Source: Chromera velia
Taxonomy: Eukaryota > Sar > Chromeraceae
DNA length: 62,353 bases
Reading direction: 5' to 3'
Assembly (NCBI GenBank): GCA_018398765.1
Contig: JAHBMJ010004256.1
Location: 19,599-81,951, forward strand
Shown here: positions 11,601-23,035 of the stretch, piece by piece
Position numbering within the stretch: position 1 is the stretch's first letter
Layout: each line of letters starts with the position of its first letter
Program-made: the position numbers and the translations under genes
Notes under the pieces: model-generated
What the model saw: the letters and a program-made list of their open reading frames with translations, nothing else
Databases searched by the model: none
Told to the model about the DNA's origin: nothing

Positions 11601-11962
11601 TACAACGCGAAGAGAAGCCTCCCGAGGATCGATCCAGAGAACTCCAGAGGCAAACGGGACGTCCACCTTTGTTTTTCGACTGTATGCCTACGGACGAGCA
11701 GGGAACGGACGGACCTGCGGCAACGAAGCTGGTGTCCTCGAAGGGCTCCCCTCCTCGCACAGCGTCGCGGTAGTGCTGCACAGAGGAGAAAGAAGCACCG
11801 CGTTCACTTCAATACCGCAGGATCGAGCGGAGACAAGGGGTAGAGGCCGCCGACTCACCGCGTTCTCGAGCTTCGACGCCCGGTTCGCGTCACAGTCATC
11901 ACGCCCACCCAGACGCTGCTCGAGACCTGCAGGCAGGCAAACGAGAGAAGGAATGCAGTCAG

Positions 11963-13778
11963 TCAAAGAGTCAGAGAGATTCGCGACACGCCGGCGGAAT
12001 TGCGTGCACGGAAGCTGCCTGCAGGAAAGTAAACATCGAGGAGTAAGCTGACCGATTAATATCTGGAAGCACCGACAAACGGAAAGTCACGCATGCAGTC
12101 TCGGACGTTCCGAGCAGACGTAAAAAAACCTTGCCCTACTCTACGCGCGTAGTACTGAGCACATGATCAGAAGGACAGAACTATCGAAGCTCCGCTTTGG
12201 TGTCCCGTTTTTGCCCGCCCCCTCCTGCCTGACTACAAACGGAACGAGACACGTAACTACTGGCCACGGCCTTCGGTACAGAAAACTTCCTCGACCAAGT
12301 CTCTACAACCGGGAAGACACACCTGTTGAAGTTGTGTCGATCCGCGGTCTCGCTCTACACCCCACTCGTGCTCTACACCCCGCTCCAGCTCTACACCCCG
12401 CTCGTGCTCTACACCCCACTCGTGCTCTACACCCCGCACCGACTCCACACCCCGCTCCAGCTCTACACCCCGCTCGTGCTCTACACCCCGCACCGACTCT
12501 ACACCCCGCTCCAGCTCTACACCCCGCTCCCGATCTACACCCCCCTTCCGCTTCGCTCCCTCCCATCGAGACCCTTGCCTCTGCATACAGACAACGTAAG
12601 AGAACCCTTCTTGCGTATGGTGTTTCGATTGCTCAGCGGACCATGGGAGATGAGAGAAAATCACACAGACTGAAAGAACACGCAAGAGACGCACAATCCG
12701 GACGTGCGGAGTGATCAAGACGGAACCGGGCGAAAGAAGACGGGAGGGAATCGACGCAAACTATTGAATCAGAAGAACTGGCGATCGAAAGAAGAAGAGA
12801 CTTGATGTACCGGCTCGAGAGACCCACCTTCGGGGCTCGCGTAGACGTTCAAAAAGGCGTCAGAAGGGGACTGAGCCTGCATGCAGCGTACAGGAGTGGG
12901 ACGAAAGGAGAATGACAAAGGCTAGACGTTCCAACACGCAACGGAAAAGATAAATAACTGACCCACCTCTTGTGTGAACAAGTCAGTGCAGATGTCGTCT
13001 TTGCGCATGATGATCGGCCGGGAAAAGGCCTCTTCCAGATGCTCCGAAGAGCCTGCAGGAACGGCACCGAAGGCAGAAACACACAAGAACAGCGTGGGAA
13101 GGCGACTAGGGCAGTGGGCGCAGACAGGCAGGAGAAAAAATGGATAGAAGCCAACGACGTGAGACAGAAGAGAGCCCGGGCCCATAGACAGCGACAGAAG
13201 AGCTGTCAAGACATGAGCAGAGGAAAAGCGGCAGCACTCCCGACCCCAAAACGACACGAAGGCCACGATCCCCATAAAGAGGCTGAAGAGACAGGCAAAG
13301 GGTGACAGACACCTACGACCGCGGGTGACAGTTTTCCAACGAAGAAAAACCGGGGAAAAGAGGAAAAGCAACCAGACGCTGCAGTCCGCTGACCTTCAGC
13401 TCCCGAGGCCCTCCGAGTCCCCAGTTCCCCGATGCGACCTGCAGGAAAGCCAGGCAGTGAACGAACGAAAAGGCATGCCGGCAGACCCCAGTCTTCACGC
13501 TTTCTTTCATGCGCATGCGCAGCCCAAAGCTGAAGAACATTGCTGTACTCCACATCTCCTTTCATGTTGGGGCCCGTGCTCGGCTTGACTCCAAAGAGAA
13601 CACGAAAACGGAGAACCTGTGCGCGTCTCTTCGGTCTGACAGACTGCCGGGGTCACGAAAGACAACCGACCTGCCAACAACGTGCCGTTCTTCTTCTGTC
13701 GGAGAAAGACTTGAGGCAGGCGACGGGTCGTTGCGACGTTGCGCTGCCGCCCTCCTGAGGCCCTCTGTGCCACACTGC
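11963..13778 (-). CDS. Intron-rich hypothetical gene with a repeat-coding exon (3' part)
   Basis: Six exons chain in phase with AG/GT borders: 13671-13778, 13394-13438, 12967-13052, 12828-12876, 12323-12580 and 11963-12018, ending at a TGA (11963-11965). Acceptors read 'ttgcag', 'cctgcag' or 'atgcag' and donors GTCGG, GTCAG, GTGGGT, GTGGGT and GTGTGT. The joined product includes an acidic segment (SSEHLEEAFSRPIIMRKDD), then a long exon of Gly-Cys-Arg-Ala/Val-Gly/Arg-Ala hexapeptide repeats. A likely further upstream exon is at 14377-14474 (TAVWVATSARLFWKRILEG), but its phase does not join directly to 13778, so an exon is missing between them. The start is unknown and no domain is recognised. 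DNA here is more GC-rich than in the flanks. Confidence 0.45.
12098..12260. repeat. Diverged direct repeat, copy 1 (copy 2 near 13872-14025)
   Basis: The motif 'gacgttccgagcagacgt' followed by similar 'ccttg...ctactctacg' and 'gtgtcccg...ccgccccct' blocks is found here and again about 1.77 kb to the right. The order is the same in both places. It could be an old segmental duplication bracketing the repeat-coding gene. Confidence 0.5.
12347..12548. repeat. 18-bp minisatellite
   Basis: About a dozen tandem copies of an 18-bp unit, CTCTACACCCCGCTCCAG or close variants (CTCGTG, CACCGACTC). The unit is a multiple of three and open in most frames on both strands. In the minus-strand gene model it lies wholly inside exon 12323-12580 and encodes a Cys/Arg/Gly hexapeptide array. 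Confidence 0.9.
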
Positions 13779-15076
13779 CTGCAAGGGAGGGACAGAACAT
13801 TCGGTTGCATGACCGATTTGATCCGAAAGATTAAATACCAAATCACTCAGAAAAGGGAAAGGCACACAGTGTCAGACGTTCCGAGCAGACGTTAAAGGAC
13901 CTTGGTCTACTCTACGTTTGCACGTCGTTGGCTGCACGAAGCACAACAGATTGTACCGACCTCCGCGAAAGTGTCCCGATTTGACCGCCCCCTCTCGCCG
14001 GACTGCACACACGAGCACGCGTAAAGGTCTTGCTTCAAGACCAGACAGGACGGAAGGACAGGGAACTTTCAACCGAACAAGAGGAGACCAGACAGGCGGG
14101 AAGACCACAAAGAAGGGAAAAAGGAGCAGGAGACGGAGGCAGAGAGGGGGGGGAAGACTTCCTAACGCACAGGGCCAAAAGACGGGCACCCCGAGACCCT
14201 GCAGGACCGAGACAGGCCTGGGACTGTGAGAGGAAAGTGGGGAAGCGGATTTGGACAGAAGGCCGAAGGATCCGCGAAGGAACCGAAAGAGAGAGAGAAT
14301 CCGTAAGAGGCAGTAGCGAGTGACCACGGAGAGCAGCATGACTAGACTGGGACTTGCCGACAGGGGAGGGGCGGACCTGTCTCATCAGCGTTCCGGCAGT
14401 CAGGCGGTCGCGGCTTCCTTCGAGAATCCGCTTCCAGAACAACCGTGCACTCGTGGCTACCCACACAGCGGTGACTGCAGATCGGAGTCATCGAAGAGTC
14501 TCGCACCGACGAGCCAGAGAAAGCTTTGGGCGAAACGCACAGGGCCAGATGAAGACTCGTCGACCCGATGTCCAAGTTCGCATAGAGACGGGAGCAGACT
14601 GAACCCGCCTCCTCGACTTCCCTCCCAACATCACGGCGCATTCTCGTCTTTGCGCAAGTTGCTGCCCCCTGTCGAGTCGCCGCACACCGAGAGGTCGCTT
14701 CTCGGGACGAGCAACGCCTCCTGGCTCTCACCAACGCACCAACAAGATCAATAACGAACACCAGACAATACCCAGCCTCAGGAATCAAGCGAAAATAATC
14801 GATCCAGTCTCACTTTCAAGATCCCTAGCTGATAGCTGTTCAATGGACCCGATGTTGTCACCACTAGTCAGGGAAATTCTGCAGCCTCTATACAGACTTG
14901 CCGTTCATTGCATGAACGTCTTCAAGTCAATCGGGATCGAGTCTGTCTGATGGATCGGGAGGTTGTGCATGCCACTGCATGCATGGTCGGGCCGAGCGGC
15001 GCTGTCGCGCAGGGGGGCGCGTCGCGCGCATGCAGACTCGGCCAGGGTCGCGGTTAATCTGACGCACTCCGTGCGA
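13779..15076. other. GC-rich stretch with one candidate exon
   Basis: Apart from the second copy of the diverged repeat (13872-14025) and the candidate minus-strand exon 14377-14474, several overlapping frames are open because stops are rare in this composition. A minus-strand segment at about 14050-14200 is Leu/Pro-rich and could be the missing exon. TGCATGC motifs cluster near 14960-15035. Confidence 0.35.
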
Positions 15077-15276
15077 ATGGCCCGGAAAGCGAAATTTATT
15101 CTTGTTGCCCCTGCTTTAAATTTGGAAAGTGCCTCCTCAGCTGAATTGTCTTTCCGGGGCCGAGCTTGGCGTGCGTCAGATCTTCCTGTAAACGTCGGAC
15201 GCAGCCATCCGTGTGGTCTGGGGGGGCCGGTGCAATTTTTGTTAAGTGCCCTCTCAGCTTCGCTTTCCGGGCCATT
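15077..15276. promoter_or_regulatory. Repeated AAGTGCC...CTTTCCGGG motif upstream of the kinase-like gene
   Basis: The motif 'aagtgcc(t/c)(c/t)ctcagct...ctttccgggg' occurs at about 15127-15162 and 15244-15276. The 18-mer TTCGCTTTCCGGGCCATT at about 15259-15276 also has an exact inverted copy at about 15077-15094. The same motif lies 5' of the other large intronless-start gene (43877-43980). Position and repetition suggest a promoter element; a small dispersed repeat is the alternative. Confidence 0.45.
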
Positions 15277-15448
15277 GGGCGGGCTGCGCTCGCGGCCAGA
15301 ATCGGCGGCGGTCGTGAAACCGTGAAAGGAAGCGCATGCACTTTCGGAAAAAACGTACGTTTCACACTCAAAGAATGACTTGGCAGACCACGTGCACGTA
15401 CTGTCTCTTTATGTGCCTGATCAGGGCTGTAGACGGCAATTGAAAGCC

Positions 15449-16672
15449 ATGTCAGAGCGTTTGACGGCACTCTCGGGCCTCCTTGGGGTTCCTGAGAGTT
15501 CGATCTCACGAGTGGAGACGGGTGGGATGCTGAGTGACATGTTTCTCGTTCAGAATGAGAAGTTCAAACCGGAGAAGCTCTTTGTCAAAATATCCCCCCT
15601 TCCAGAGACTTTCTCTGGACAGATTTGCTCCCGTTTAAACCTCTTCGAGAGAGAGATCAAGGCCTACCATCTCTTTCGAACGCAAACGTCTGACCTTTCT
15701 TTTGACACCCTCGTCCTCCCTCAACTCCCCCACGTAGACGCCTCCACACAAGCGGGATCTCCCGATTTCCAATATCTTGCGATTGAAGACCTCAGAGAGC
15801 GGAAGTACAAGCCTGCTGTTGGCTCAGTTCGGGAGGCTCTGTCTCTCTCCCAAACCTCCACAATCATGAAGGCTCTGGCAGAATTCCATGCTATTGGGTA
15901 CTGTTTTTTGTGTTCTGTGAAAAGGGGTGAACGCCAGTTCACAGACCTGGATGAAGTGTTCTTCACTCCCGACTCTTCAGAACTGTCCTCTTTCTTCTCT
16001 GACTTCTTTCCCTCAGGTATTGAGGACTTGAGGAACCGAAGCACTCTGTTTGGAAACAAAGGAAAGCAGTTGGCAGACAGGATAGAAGGACTCGCTCTCC
16101 ACCAGGTCCCAAAGGAAGACCATCTGTCTAGAGAAGCACTGGAAGGCCTCCCTTCTGAATCTCTTGTGCTCTTGGCACATGGCGACTTCTTCTGCCCAAA
16201 TGCGATGATGGAAAAGAGGGAGGAGGCATTGCAGGGCGAAGTGGAAACAAACGTGTCCTCACCAGAACAATGTGCATTGATAGATTTTCAGTGGACACAT
16301 GTGTCGGACAACCCGCTTCCAGACCTTTTTTTCTTTCTGTTCTCCTCTACCCCTGCCAGTATTCAGCGAGACAATTTCGACTCGCTTTTGGGAGTCTACA
16401 CTGACGCGTTCGTTTCGTGCGTGAAAGTCAATGAAGAAAAACGGGTTGGGAAGTTCACGACCGAACAAGAGACAGCTCTTCGAGCAGTGCTCAAGAGGTC
16501 TCTGAGTGATCCGGCAAAACGAAAAAGCGCAGCGCGGGTTTGCATCGTGCAGCTGATGCTGGGCGATCTGACTATGTTTGTGCCCGAAGATGCCGATGCC
16601 GACTCTGCAGGGGAGCCAGCGGAACGCATCGCCGCTGCTCTGGAGACTTTGGTCGGCCTTTTTGAAGGATAA
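15449..16672 (+). CDS. Ecdysteroid-kinase-like (CHK-type) small-molecule phosphotransferase
   Basis: The intronless product is about 407 residues, close to the ~400 usual for the EcKL/CHK kinase-like family. An ATP-binding Lys sits in LFVKIS near residue 46. The Brenner-type catalytic motif HGDFFCPN lies near residue 244, and the metal-binding IDFQW near residue 277 takes the place of DFG. The family phosphorylates hydroxyl groups of steroids and other small molecules; the substrate here is unknown. The frame is open upstream to about 15380, but the first ATG in it is at 15449, so I chose that start. It is a single exon, unlike its intron-rich neighbours. Aminoglycoside or choline phosphotransferase relatives are the alternative, but 'DFQ' favours EcKL. 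Confidence 0.8.
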   Translation: MSERLTALSGLLGVPESSISRVETGGMLSDMFLVQNEKFKPEKLFVKISPLPETFSGQICSRLNLFEREIKAYHLFRTQTSDLSFDTLVLPQLPHVDASTQAGSPDFQYLAIEDLRERKYKPAVGSVREALSLSQTSTIMKALAEFHAIGYCFLCSVKRGERQFTDLDEVFFTPDSSELSSFFSDFFPSGIEDLRNRSTLFGNKGKQLADRIEGLALHQVPKEDHLSREALEGLPSESLVLLAHGDFFCPNAMMEKREEALQGEVETNVSSPEQCALIDFQWTHVSDNPLPDLFFFLFSSTPASIQRDNFDSLLGVYTDAFVSCVKVNEEKRVGKFTTEQETALRAVLKRSLSDPAKRKSAARVCIVQLMLGDLTMFVPEDADADSAGEPAERIAAALETLVGLFEG

Positions 16673-18506
16673 AGAAGGAAGGAAGGTCCGTTGATTCAAA
16701 ACAATTCGGGCTTGAAGCTAGGCTTGAAGTCATACGGAGAAGTGCCATAGCTAGTGCCAAAGAATCGAATGGCACAGATCCAGTGGAATGGCGCAGATCC
16801 AGGACAGGATTTACTCATTCATCTAGTCATTCATACTGATTCAGCAAATGAATGAAGCAGAGTCTACAACCATCAAGAATCCAAAAGAGCCTTACAATTA
16901 CTAAAGTATTAAATATGCCGTCTACTAGTAGTATGCCGCATGCCTAGCCTGCCAGGGGACCGGGCCCTGCCTAGGATTGACGTCAATTATACTCAACCAA
17001 CTTACTAGCCATTGTAGCCAACCTATATGAATGAATAAATGAATGAATGAATGAATGAATGAATGAATGACTAAGCCGGTGGAGCCGAGCTCCTGGCAGT
17101 CCATATTATGCATGTCTTTGATTAAGCCTAGCTCTGAAGCGAGAGACTGTAGGCCAAAGCAAGACTCACTCAACAACTGAGGACGTGGTCTGTAATCTTA
17201 ATCGATTTGGAGAATAAATTGGAAAGTCGAAGAAAACGAATCATCAGGATTTAACAGGCTGACCAGATTGAAAGACAAAGCTCCCGGATAGTTGTAACTG
17301 TATCTTCTGTATGGCTGCGTTTGTAAGTACCGGCCTCCATGCATAACAAGTCTCTTACGTTTATCTCACTCTGATGAGCTTCTATATAAAGTTTTAGTAC
17401 CGTAATAGTACGTAGAGTTTTACCTAGTTTTATTATTTTTAGTCATTGCGTCTATAGCTACACATGCCGGGACCAAGTAACGAAGTATAACTGTAAGTTA
17501 TAAAAACTTGAGTAAGTTAACGTTATAACGGGGTATAACGGGGAATCAAATCTTAGCCTAGTTTCTAGACAAAATTATTCACTAGTAAATTAAATTTAAA
17601 CTTTTCATTTTAATTGTAAAACTGTGCAATTAACTTTATTTATTGAAGCTCTTCAGTTTTGAAAGACTTAGAAAGACAGTATCCTAGACGGTATCCAAAG
17701 TATTTTAATGAATTTAGCTAGGAATTTGACTGAATTTAACGCTATTGTAGCCTGTATAGGAATAAAACTGTCATCTAGACTATCGAATGCCTTACCAGCA
17801 GGGGGGCATTGACTTAAAGTTTGTTCCTAGCGTCTGGCCTATACGTCTTTCATCTCTTCCTTTTGTCCTAGTTACTGCTCTCGTACCAGCGAAGTTGCCG
17901 TGAAACCTAGCACCAAATAAATTGCTAGAAGTTTAGAATTAACTGCAGTGCTAGGGATACAATTATTGTAATTGCAATTATTGGAATTAATTGCAAACAA
18001 TTATTGTTTGCCAGGAGCGGGCGAGAGGCAATTAGTTGCAATTAATTGCGATTTTTGTTCATGCGTTGTTTATGTGTTGCTATGTGTTGTTCATATGTTG
18101 CCATATGTTGTTTAGGCGTGTTTAGGTTACATTAGGTACTGTTTGGTGAATTTTACAACAGTTTACACAGTTTAAAACATAGCGATGCATGGCGTATGAT
18201 AATGATTATTCTAAAATAATTAACATTTAATCTATAGGCGTGCTTTATACATACAAAATCATACAAACTAATACACTGTATTTTACGCACATTCTTACAT
18301 ATATGGTCATGCAGGCAAGAGTGCCATGTACATGCCATGCACTAATCTTTATGCTGTTAGATTGCACCCCACTCCCTCACCCATTCCCTTCCCTCTAAAC
18401 CCTCTGAAAGCCTAGCTGCAAATCCATGAGAACGACCTGATCCATACAGAGATGTCAAATACCACAACACTCAGCTTTCCGTTCTGGTTACTGTATACCT
18501 CGCGCC
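16673..18506. other. AT-rich intergenic region
   Basis: No gene is seen. It holds an imperfect (GAAT)n array at 17029-17070 and a cluster of 'attgcaattaattgc'-type palindromic AT words around 17960-18050. The right end (18360-18506) is C/T-rich and probably lies just beyond the 3' end of the minus-strand SWC4/DMAP1 gene. Confidence 0.55.
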
Positions 18507-20081
18507 TTATCCCCCCTCCCCTTGTCCTGTGTCGTTCTGATCGCCTCGCTTCCTCTTTCCACTCTGCACCGGGACTGCCTTCGCTAGCATCTGGGGCGGG
18601 CGGACCTGACCCTGTCCCCCCATGGGTGCTGGCGGTTGCGATCCACCTCCCGCTGCACCTCGCGCGAAGGGTGGCACACTGTCAGCGGCACCCTGGCGAG
18701 CGAAGGGGGGGAGACTGTCGGCAGCAGGGGCAGAAGTGCCCCCCCCTCCCGCCCCACGCCCCCCCACGGTAACAGCAGAGGTGGGCACTGCTTTTGGCTG
18801 CGGCCCTCCCGGCCACGCGGAGGGGGGAGCAGGACTGCCGAGCGGGGCGGCCCCTGGCATGTGCTGACGGGATGCGACGGCAGCTGCAGTAACACCCGCC
18901 CCTCCTCCTTGTCCGTGTGCCTGGGGGGGGAGAGACGAAACGGGAAAAGGAACTGCAGCACCGGCCGCCGTTGGGGCGGGTGCAGTGGTACGCCGAGAGG
19001 AGGGCTGCTGGCCGGTTGCCTGCTGTTGTTGTTGGACAGCGCTGCTGAAGACTAGACGATGAGCAGCGCTGCCAGGCCCCTCGGACCTATGGGACGAATG
19101 CGTCCCTGGAGTTTGGGGTATGGGCTGGCCAGTGGGAACTGGGGGAATTCCCGCAGCTGCAGTCGTTACACTTTGGTACTGTTGTGGTTGGGATTGGTGT
19201 AGTTGGGTGAATTGACTTGAAGAGGAATGTTGGAGAATGGAGCCTGTGGAAGGGAGACGAGAGTAGGAATGTGAATGTTGAAGAGGGCCTGTGGAACCTC
19301 TCTGAAGTGTGTGGGGAGCGTTGGGGTGGGCAGGAGTGTGTGTGGGGGGTCTCGGGAGGTACATGTGAGATGAGGGGGGGGGGGCTCCGTGTAGAGTGTG
19401 GGGGTGGAAGTGGTGACCGGTCCTGGCGTTTGCCCCCCCATCGGCCGTGTGCACTAGTTGTGCGTACTGGTGTTGCTGCTGCTCTTTCCTCAACTGGATC
19501 ACCTCTTTTCTCTTCTTGTCTAGTATCTCTTTCTTCTGCAGCAGCGCTCTCTGGAGATTGATCATCGTCGCGATCTGCACCCATGTATGCATCCAACAAT
19601 CGATTTATTCCTTCATTCATACAGCAAGTCCTTGTTTCATCAGGACAATCAGGGAGACACCGGAAGGGAGAACAGACAAACGGCACAGCCCATGACTGAC
19701 TGACGGAACAAGAGACAGACAGGAGAGCGGCACAGATCTGCTACTGATGTGCACCTGTTCCGCCAGTCACTCGAAAGAAGCTCACAGATGGAATGAGGTA
19801 CTCGAAACGAGCACTCATCTACTGTACCAGGCAGCAGCAGATACAGAAACCCGATGGAAAAGATTTTAAGGTCGGGCAGATCGGCAGGCAGACGTATTCG
19901 TGGACAAGACACACAGACAAAATTGGGGGGGCGGGGAACGGGAGAACAGACAGAGACGCAAGGAGATCAAAAATTGATTGGACAAAGAGACCAGCGAGAA
20001 AAAAAAAATCATCTGGAAAGAAGTCGAGCTCACAACAGAAAGATAAGAAAGTAAGGGACAGGTGGGACTTTCACACGCGGT

Positions 20082-20115
<34 letters not shown>

Positions 20116-23035
20116 CTGCACGCCCGCAAAACGAAAGCAAACCTGCCTACCTCGATTCTGAGAAGGTTGAAGGCCTCCACAGTCTTCAGAGTTCTCACGA
20201 TCGGGCCTTTGACACGAACATTGAAAACCTCAGCAAGAACCTTATTGACCTGCAGAGAGACAGACTATATGTTTCTTCTTGTCGCTTCTTTTGTCCAGAC
20301 AGACAGACAGATAGACAGACAGACTGTGCGCTTCTTTGCTTGCACAGACAGACGAAGAAAGACAATTTGAAAAGAACCTTCGATCTACTGCCTTCAATGT
20401 GCTTGACTGAGGTGTGATCGATACAAGGACGGAAGAACGCCTGAGAGAAGGTGAGGACTTTTAGAGACACAATGAATGCGACTGCCTAGCAGAATAGGGG
20501 GACACGACAAAGAGCCAGGCAAGGTGGCCGAGTCATGCAACACTTTGGCCGGATCAAAAAAATTCATCGCAAAAGAGAGACAGACAGCCTTGGACAGAAT
20601 AAACACAGCCACACTTGCAAACACAGGCGGCACGTATCATCCATCCAGAGACAAAATCGGAGACGCAAAGACGACCCACCCGGTTGTTCATCAGTTCGTG
20701 TCCTGCCACAAGACTTATGGCTTCCATAGTCAGCAGCTTCCCCTCTCTGTCGGGCACCTTCTGTTGTGAGGGCGGAAGAACAAACTTCAACGCCTGCATT
20801 CTCGACTCCATCGAGTAGCACTTCGGCTCCCCTATACCTGGATAGGCTGAGATTACCTTCAGGTAGTTGCCTGTAGATCCTGACTGACTCCCTTCTCTCT
20901 CTGCGCCGAGTTTTCTTTTGTGCTCTTCAATTTTGTCGAGCAGCACTTGGGCCTTCCTCGCTTTCTCCGGGTCCTCCCCAGAGTCCCTTACCGTGGCTTG
21001 GAGGACGAGCTGGAAATTTCTCGTTTCTTTCTTCTCCCTTGTTTGCTTATTCTTTTCGATCGCCTTCCTCAGCTTCATGAGCGCCCTTCTCCTTTCTCTC
21101 CGCTGCTCCTCAGTCTGAGACACCTCAGCCTGGATCTGCAAACTCGAAGAAGAAAGGCAACACAGCAAGGTAGGGGCTGGTGGTGGGTGGGTAAGGGAGT
21201 GAGGAAGGAAGACGGAAGCAAAGAAGTTTGAGCGTGGGGAGAAAAGGGAACTAGGCAGGCTTCGGAGAATATTGCTCTTTGCCTGACTGATTTGGGGTAA
21301 TTTACTGAAGCAGAAGAAAACCGCTTCCACAGTCGGCACGCGTCAGTCAAGTCACCCCAGATATTCAAATATGCCCTCACAAACAAGTCAGATAGATGCA
21401 TTTCCGACGAATTCACTCGCCACTTATCAACCCTGTAGTAGCACAGGGGCGTGCTTCTTTGATTTATCAGCCAAAACCACAAAAGTACCATCTTGCCTGT
21501 GCAACATACATGCAGGTACCTGAGCATCCGACTGACCCAAGCCTTCCTCTCAATGTCCAGAGCAGCGCTGTATCGACAAAGCATCAGAGGGTTGATCGCT
21601 CGCTCTGCTTCCAGCTGAACTCTTTGTTCCTCCGTCGCCTCCTGACTCCTCTGCGTGTACCAGTCGTCCAGAAGAATACGAGCGCAATAATAGAATCTGC
21701 AAATACGAAGAGAGAAAGGAAAGAAAAAAAAAAGGCGGGGAAAGAAGGGGGGAATGAAAAAAAGGTGAAAGGAGAAATGAGATGGATGCATGACGATCAC
21801 ACACCCGTCCGAAAGGAGAACTACTAGAAAGGCGGAAGATTTACGGAACTCTCATGCGCGAAATGCCACTCACACTCGGTAACATGACTGAGGAGAGCCA
21901 AAGCCAGACAGCTTGGTGTCGTGTGAGGCCTGCTGCGACTGTTTGTGTATGTGAGGAGTGTGGCGGTGGGGACAAGAATTGCTAGTTTTAGTTACACGCC
22001 GGAAAGGGAGAGAGGAGCGGCTGAGAGAGAACCCGTGAAACAAAGAGAGAGAGAAGCGAGTGAGCGAGTCAGCACATAAGAAGGGTGATCGAGAGAGAAC
22101 AAGCTGAGAAGGGAGGACTTGAAGTGCTCACAGAAGAATTGGAAGCAAAGGGGCCAAAAGAGACAGGGAGGCTATGCGCAGTCGGAAAGCATCCATCCTC
22201 GCCTCTCATTGCTTGCAGCTAGGAGTCCGGAGAGGGAGGGAGGGATGACTGACCTTTCCTTCATGTGCTCAATGCTCCTTGCAGGCGGTGGAGTGTGGCT
22301 TTGATTTGTTGGTGTGTAATTCCATTTGTCTGCCACAATAGGAAAGCGAAGATCGAATTCCTCGCACAGCCTGAACAGGTAGAGAGTCTCCTCCTTCGTC
22401 CACGTAGGGTCACCATCCCGTCTCACAGCAATCACGTGGTCATACTGGGCCTCTGTCAATTTGAGACCTTGCATAGGAAACCGGCGGTCCGAAAGTTTGT
22501 ACAAGTCTCGAAAGGAGTTCGCAGGATTTTCAAAATAATGCACGCGTCTGCCATAGGGGTCCGTTTCTACCATCTCGGCAGAGACGCCGCTTGCAGTCCC
22601 ATCAGGGTCCTGAGCGTCTGTGATGGGTTCCCAGTGGCGCAGACGTAGCTGGTCTTTGCGACTCGGGTGCCTGAACGACTTGAAGATCCATTTTCGCACA
22701 GGAGTAATCAGCTTGTGTTGGGCTTTGGCGGGACGGGGAATGGAAAGGGGGAGGGACGGTACACCTGGACCGCACAGCATGGAATGCTGTATGGGGGTCA
22801 TGCGCATCTTTTTTATTTTCGTTTGAAATATGTGTTCAGGAAAAGCTTCTCGGAGTGAGGCAAGATCAATTCCCAACTCCTTGATCACGTCGAAGGGCTC
22901 AGGTCCATCACCCATCGCAACGTTCTCTTCTAGCGTATCGCTGTCTTCCATTGCAGCTTGCAGCTGCTCTCCATCATTCTGTACACTTGCTCCAGCGCCA
23001 GTAGCGGCGGCAGCAGCAGCTGGCACGTCTTCCAT
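18507..23035 (-). CDS. DMAP1: SWC4/DMAP1-like chromatin-complex subunit
   Basis: Six exons join in phase: 22254-23035, 21510-21696, 20680-21135, 20378-20440, 20151-20249 and 18507-19574, giving about 884 residues. The first exon ends in the family's SANT-like region: 'YGRRVHYFENP', 'TWTKEETLYLFRLCEEFDLRF', then 'RSIEHMKER' continuing into 'FYYCARILL' in exon 2. Exon 3 is a charged helical coiled coil (EEQRRERRRALMKLRKA). Later exons give a short basic segment and a helical segment ending in IINLQ/KKEILDKKRKE-like heptads. The last exon adds a long Gln/Pro/Ala/Gly-rich tail ending in a KRKR cluster. SWC4/DMAP1 is shared by the SWR1 (H2A.Z exchange) and NuA4 (histone acetyltransferase) complexes in the nucleus. 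The tail makes this protein longer than usual. It is transcribed divergently from the BFR1-like gene. Confidence 0.85.

Larger units (their letters stand above)
6175..11781 (-). pseudogene. P-loop NTPase + PD-(D/E)XK nuclease (Crinkler/RHS-like), disrupted by a transposon
   Basis: The uninterrupted part is an open frame at 8947-11781. A Walker A-like NGTGKT lies near 10737-10757 (about residue 340), with a hydrophobic Walker B-like strand ending in Asn-Glu near 10380-10404. A nuclease core has Asp in 'CDYVY' near 9365 and 'VVDAKH' near 9305-9320, fitting D-x(n)-D-x-K. An NTPase followed by a restriction-endonuclease-fold domain is the known core of Crinkler effectors and trypanosome RHS proteins; assignment here is by motif and order only. 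The reading frame leaves the gene at 9050, where element 6233-9050 is inserted. Beyond the element the original frame resumes at 6232 and stops at 6175-6177, so the final ~19 codons were displaced. The Lys-rich tail in the uninterrupted frame is transposon sequence. The N-terminal ~270 codons are doubtful: a splice acceptor near 10975 ('ttcacag') and a better-looking frame at 11132-11653 suggest an upstream exon. Confidence 0.75.

Noticed and set aside
10990..11781. First ~270 codons of the long NTPase-nuclease frame as genuine N-terminus
   Set aside because: Low-quality composition, a splice acceptor near 10975, and a better-looking frame at 11132-11653 point to an upstream exon in another phase.
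12340..12550. CRISPR-like array
   Set aside because: The 18-bp units are directly adjacent with no spacers, and the DNA is eukaryotic.
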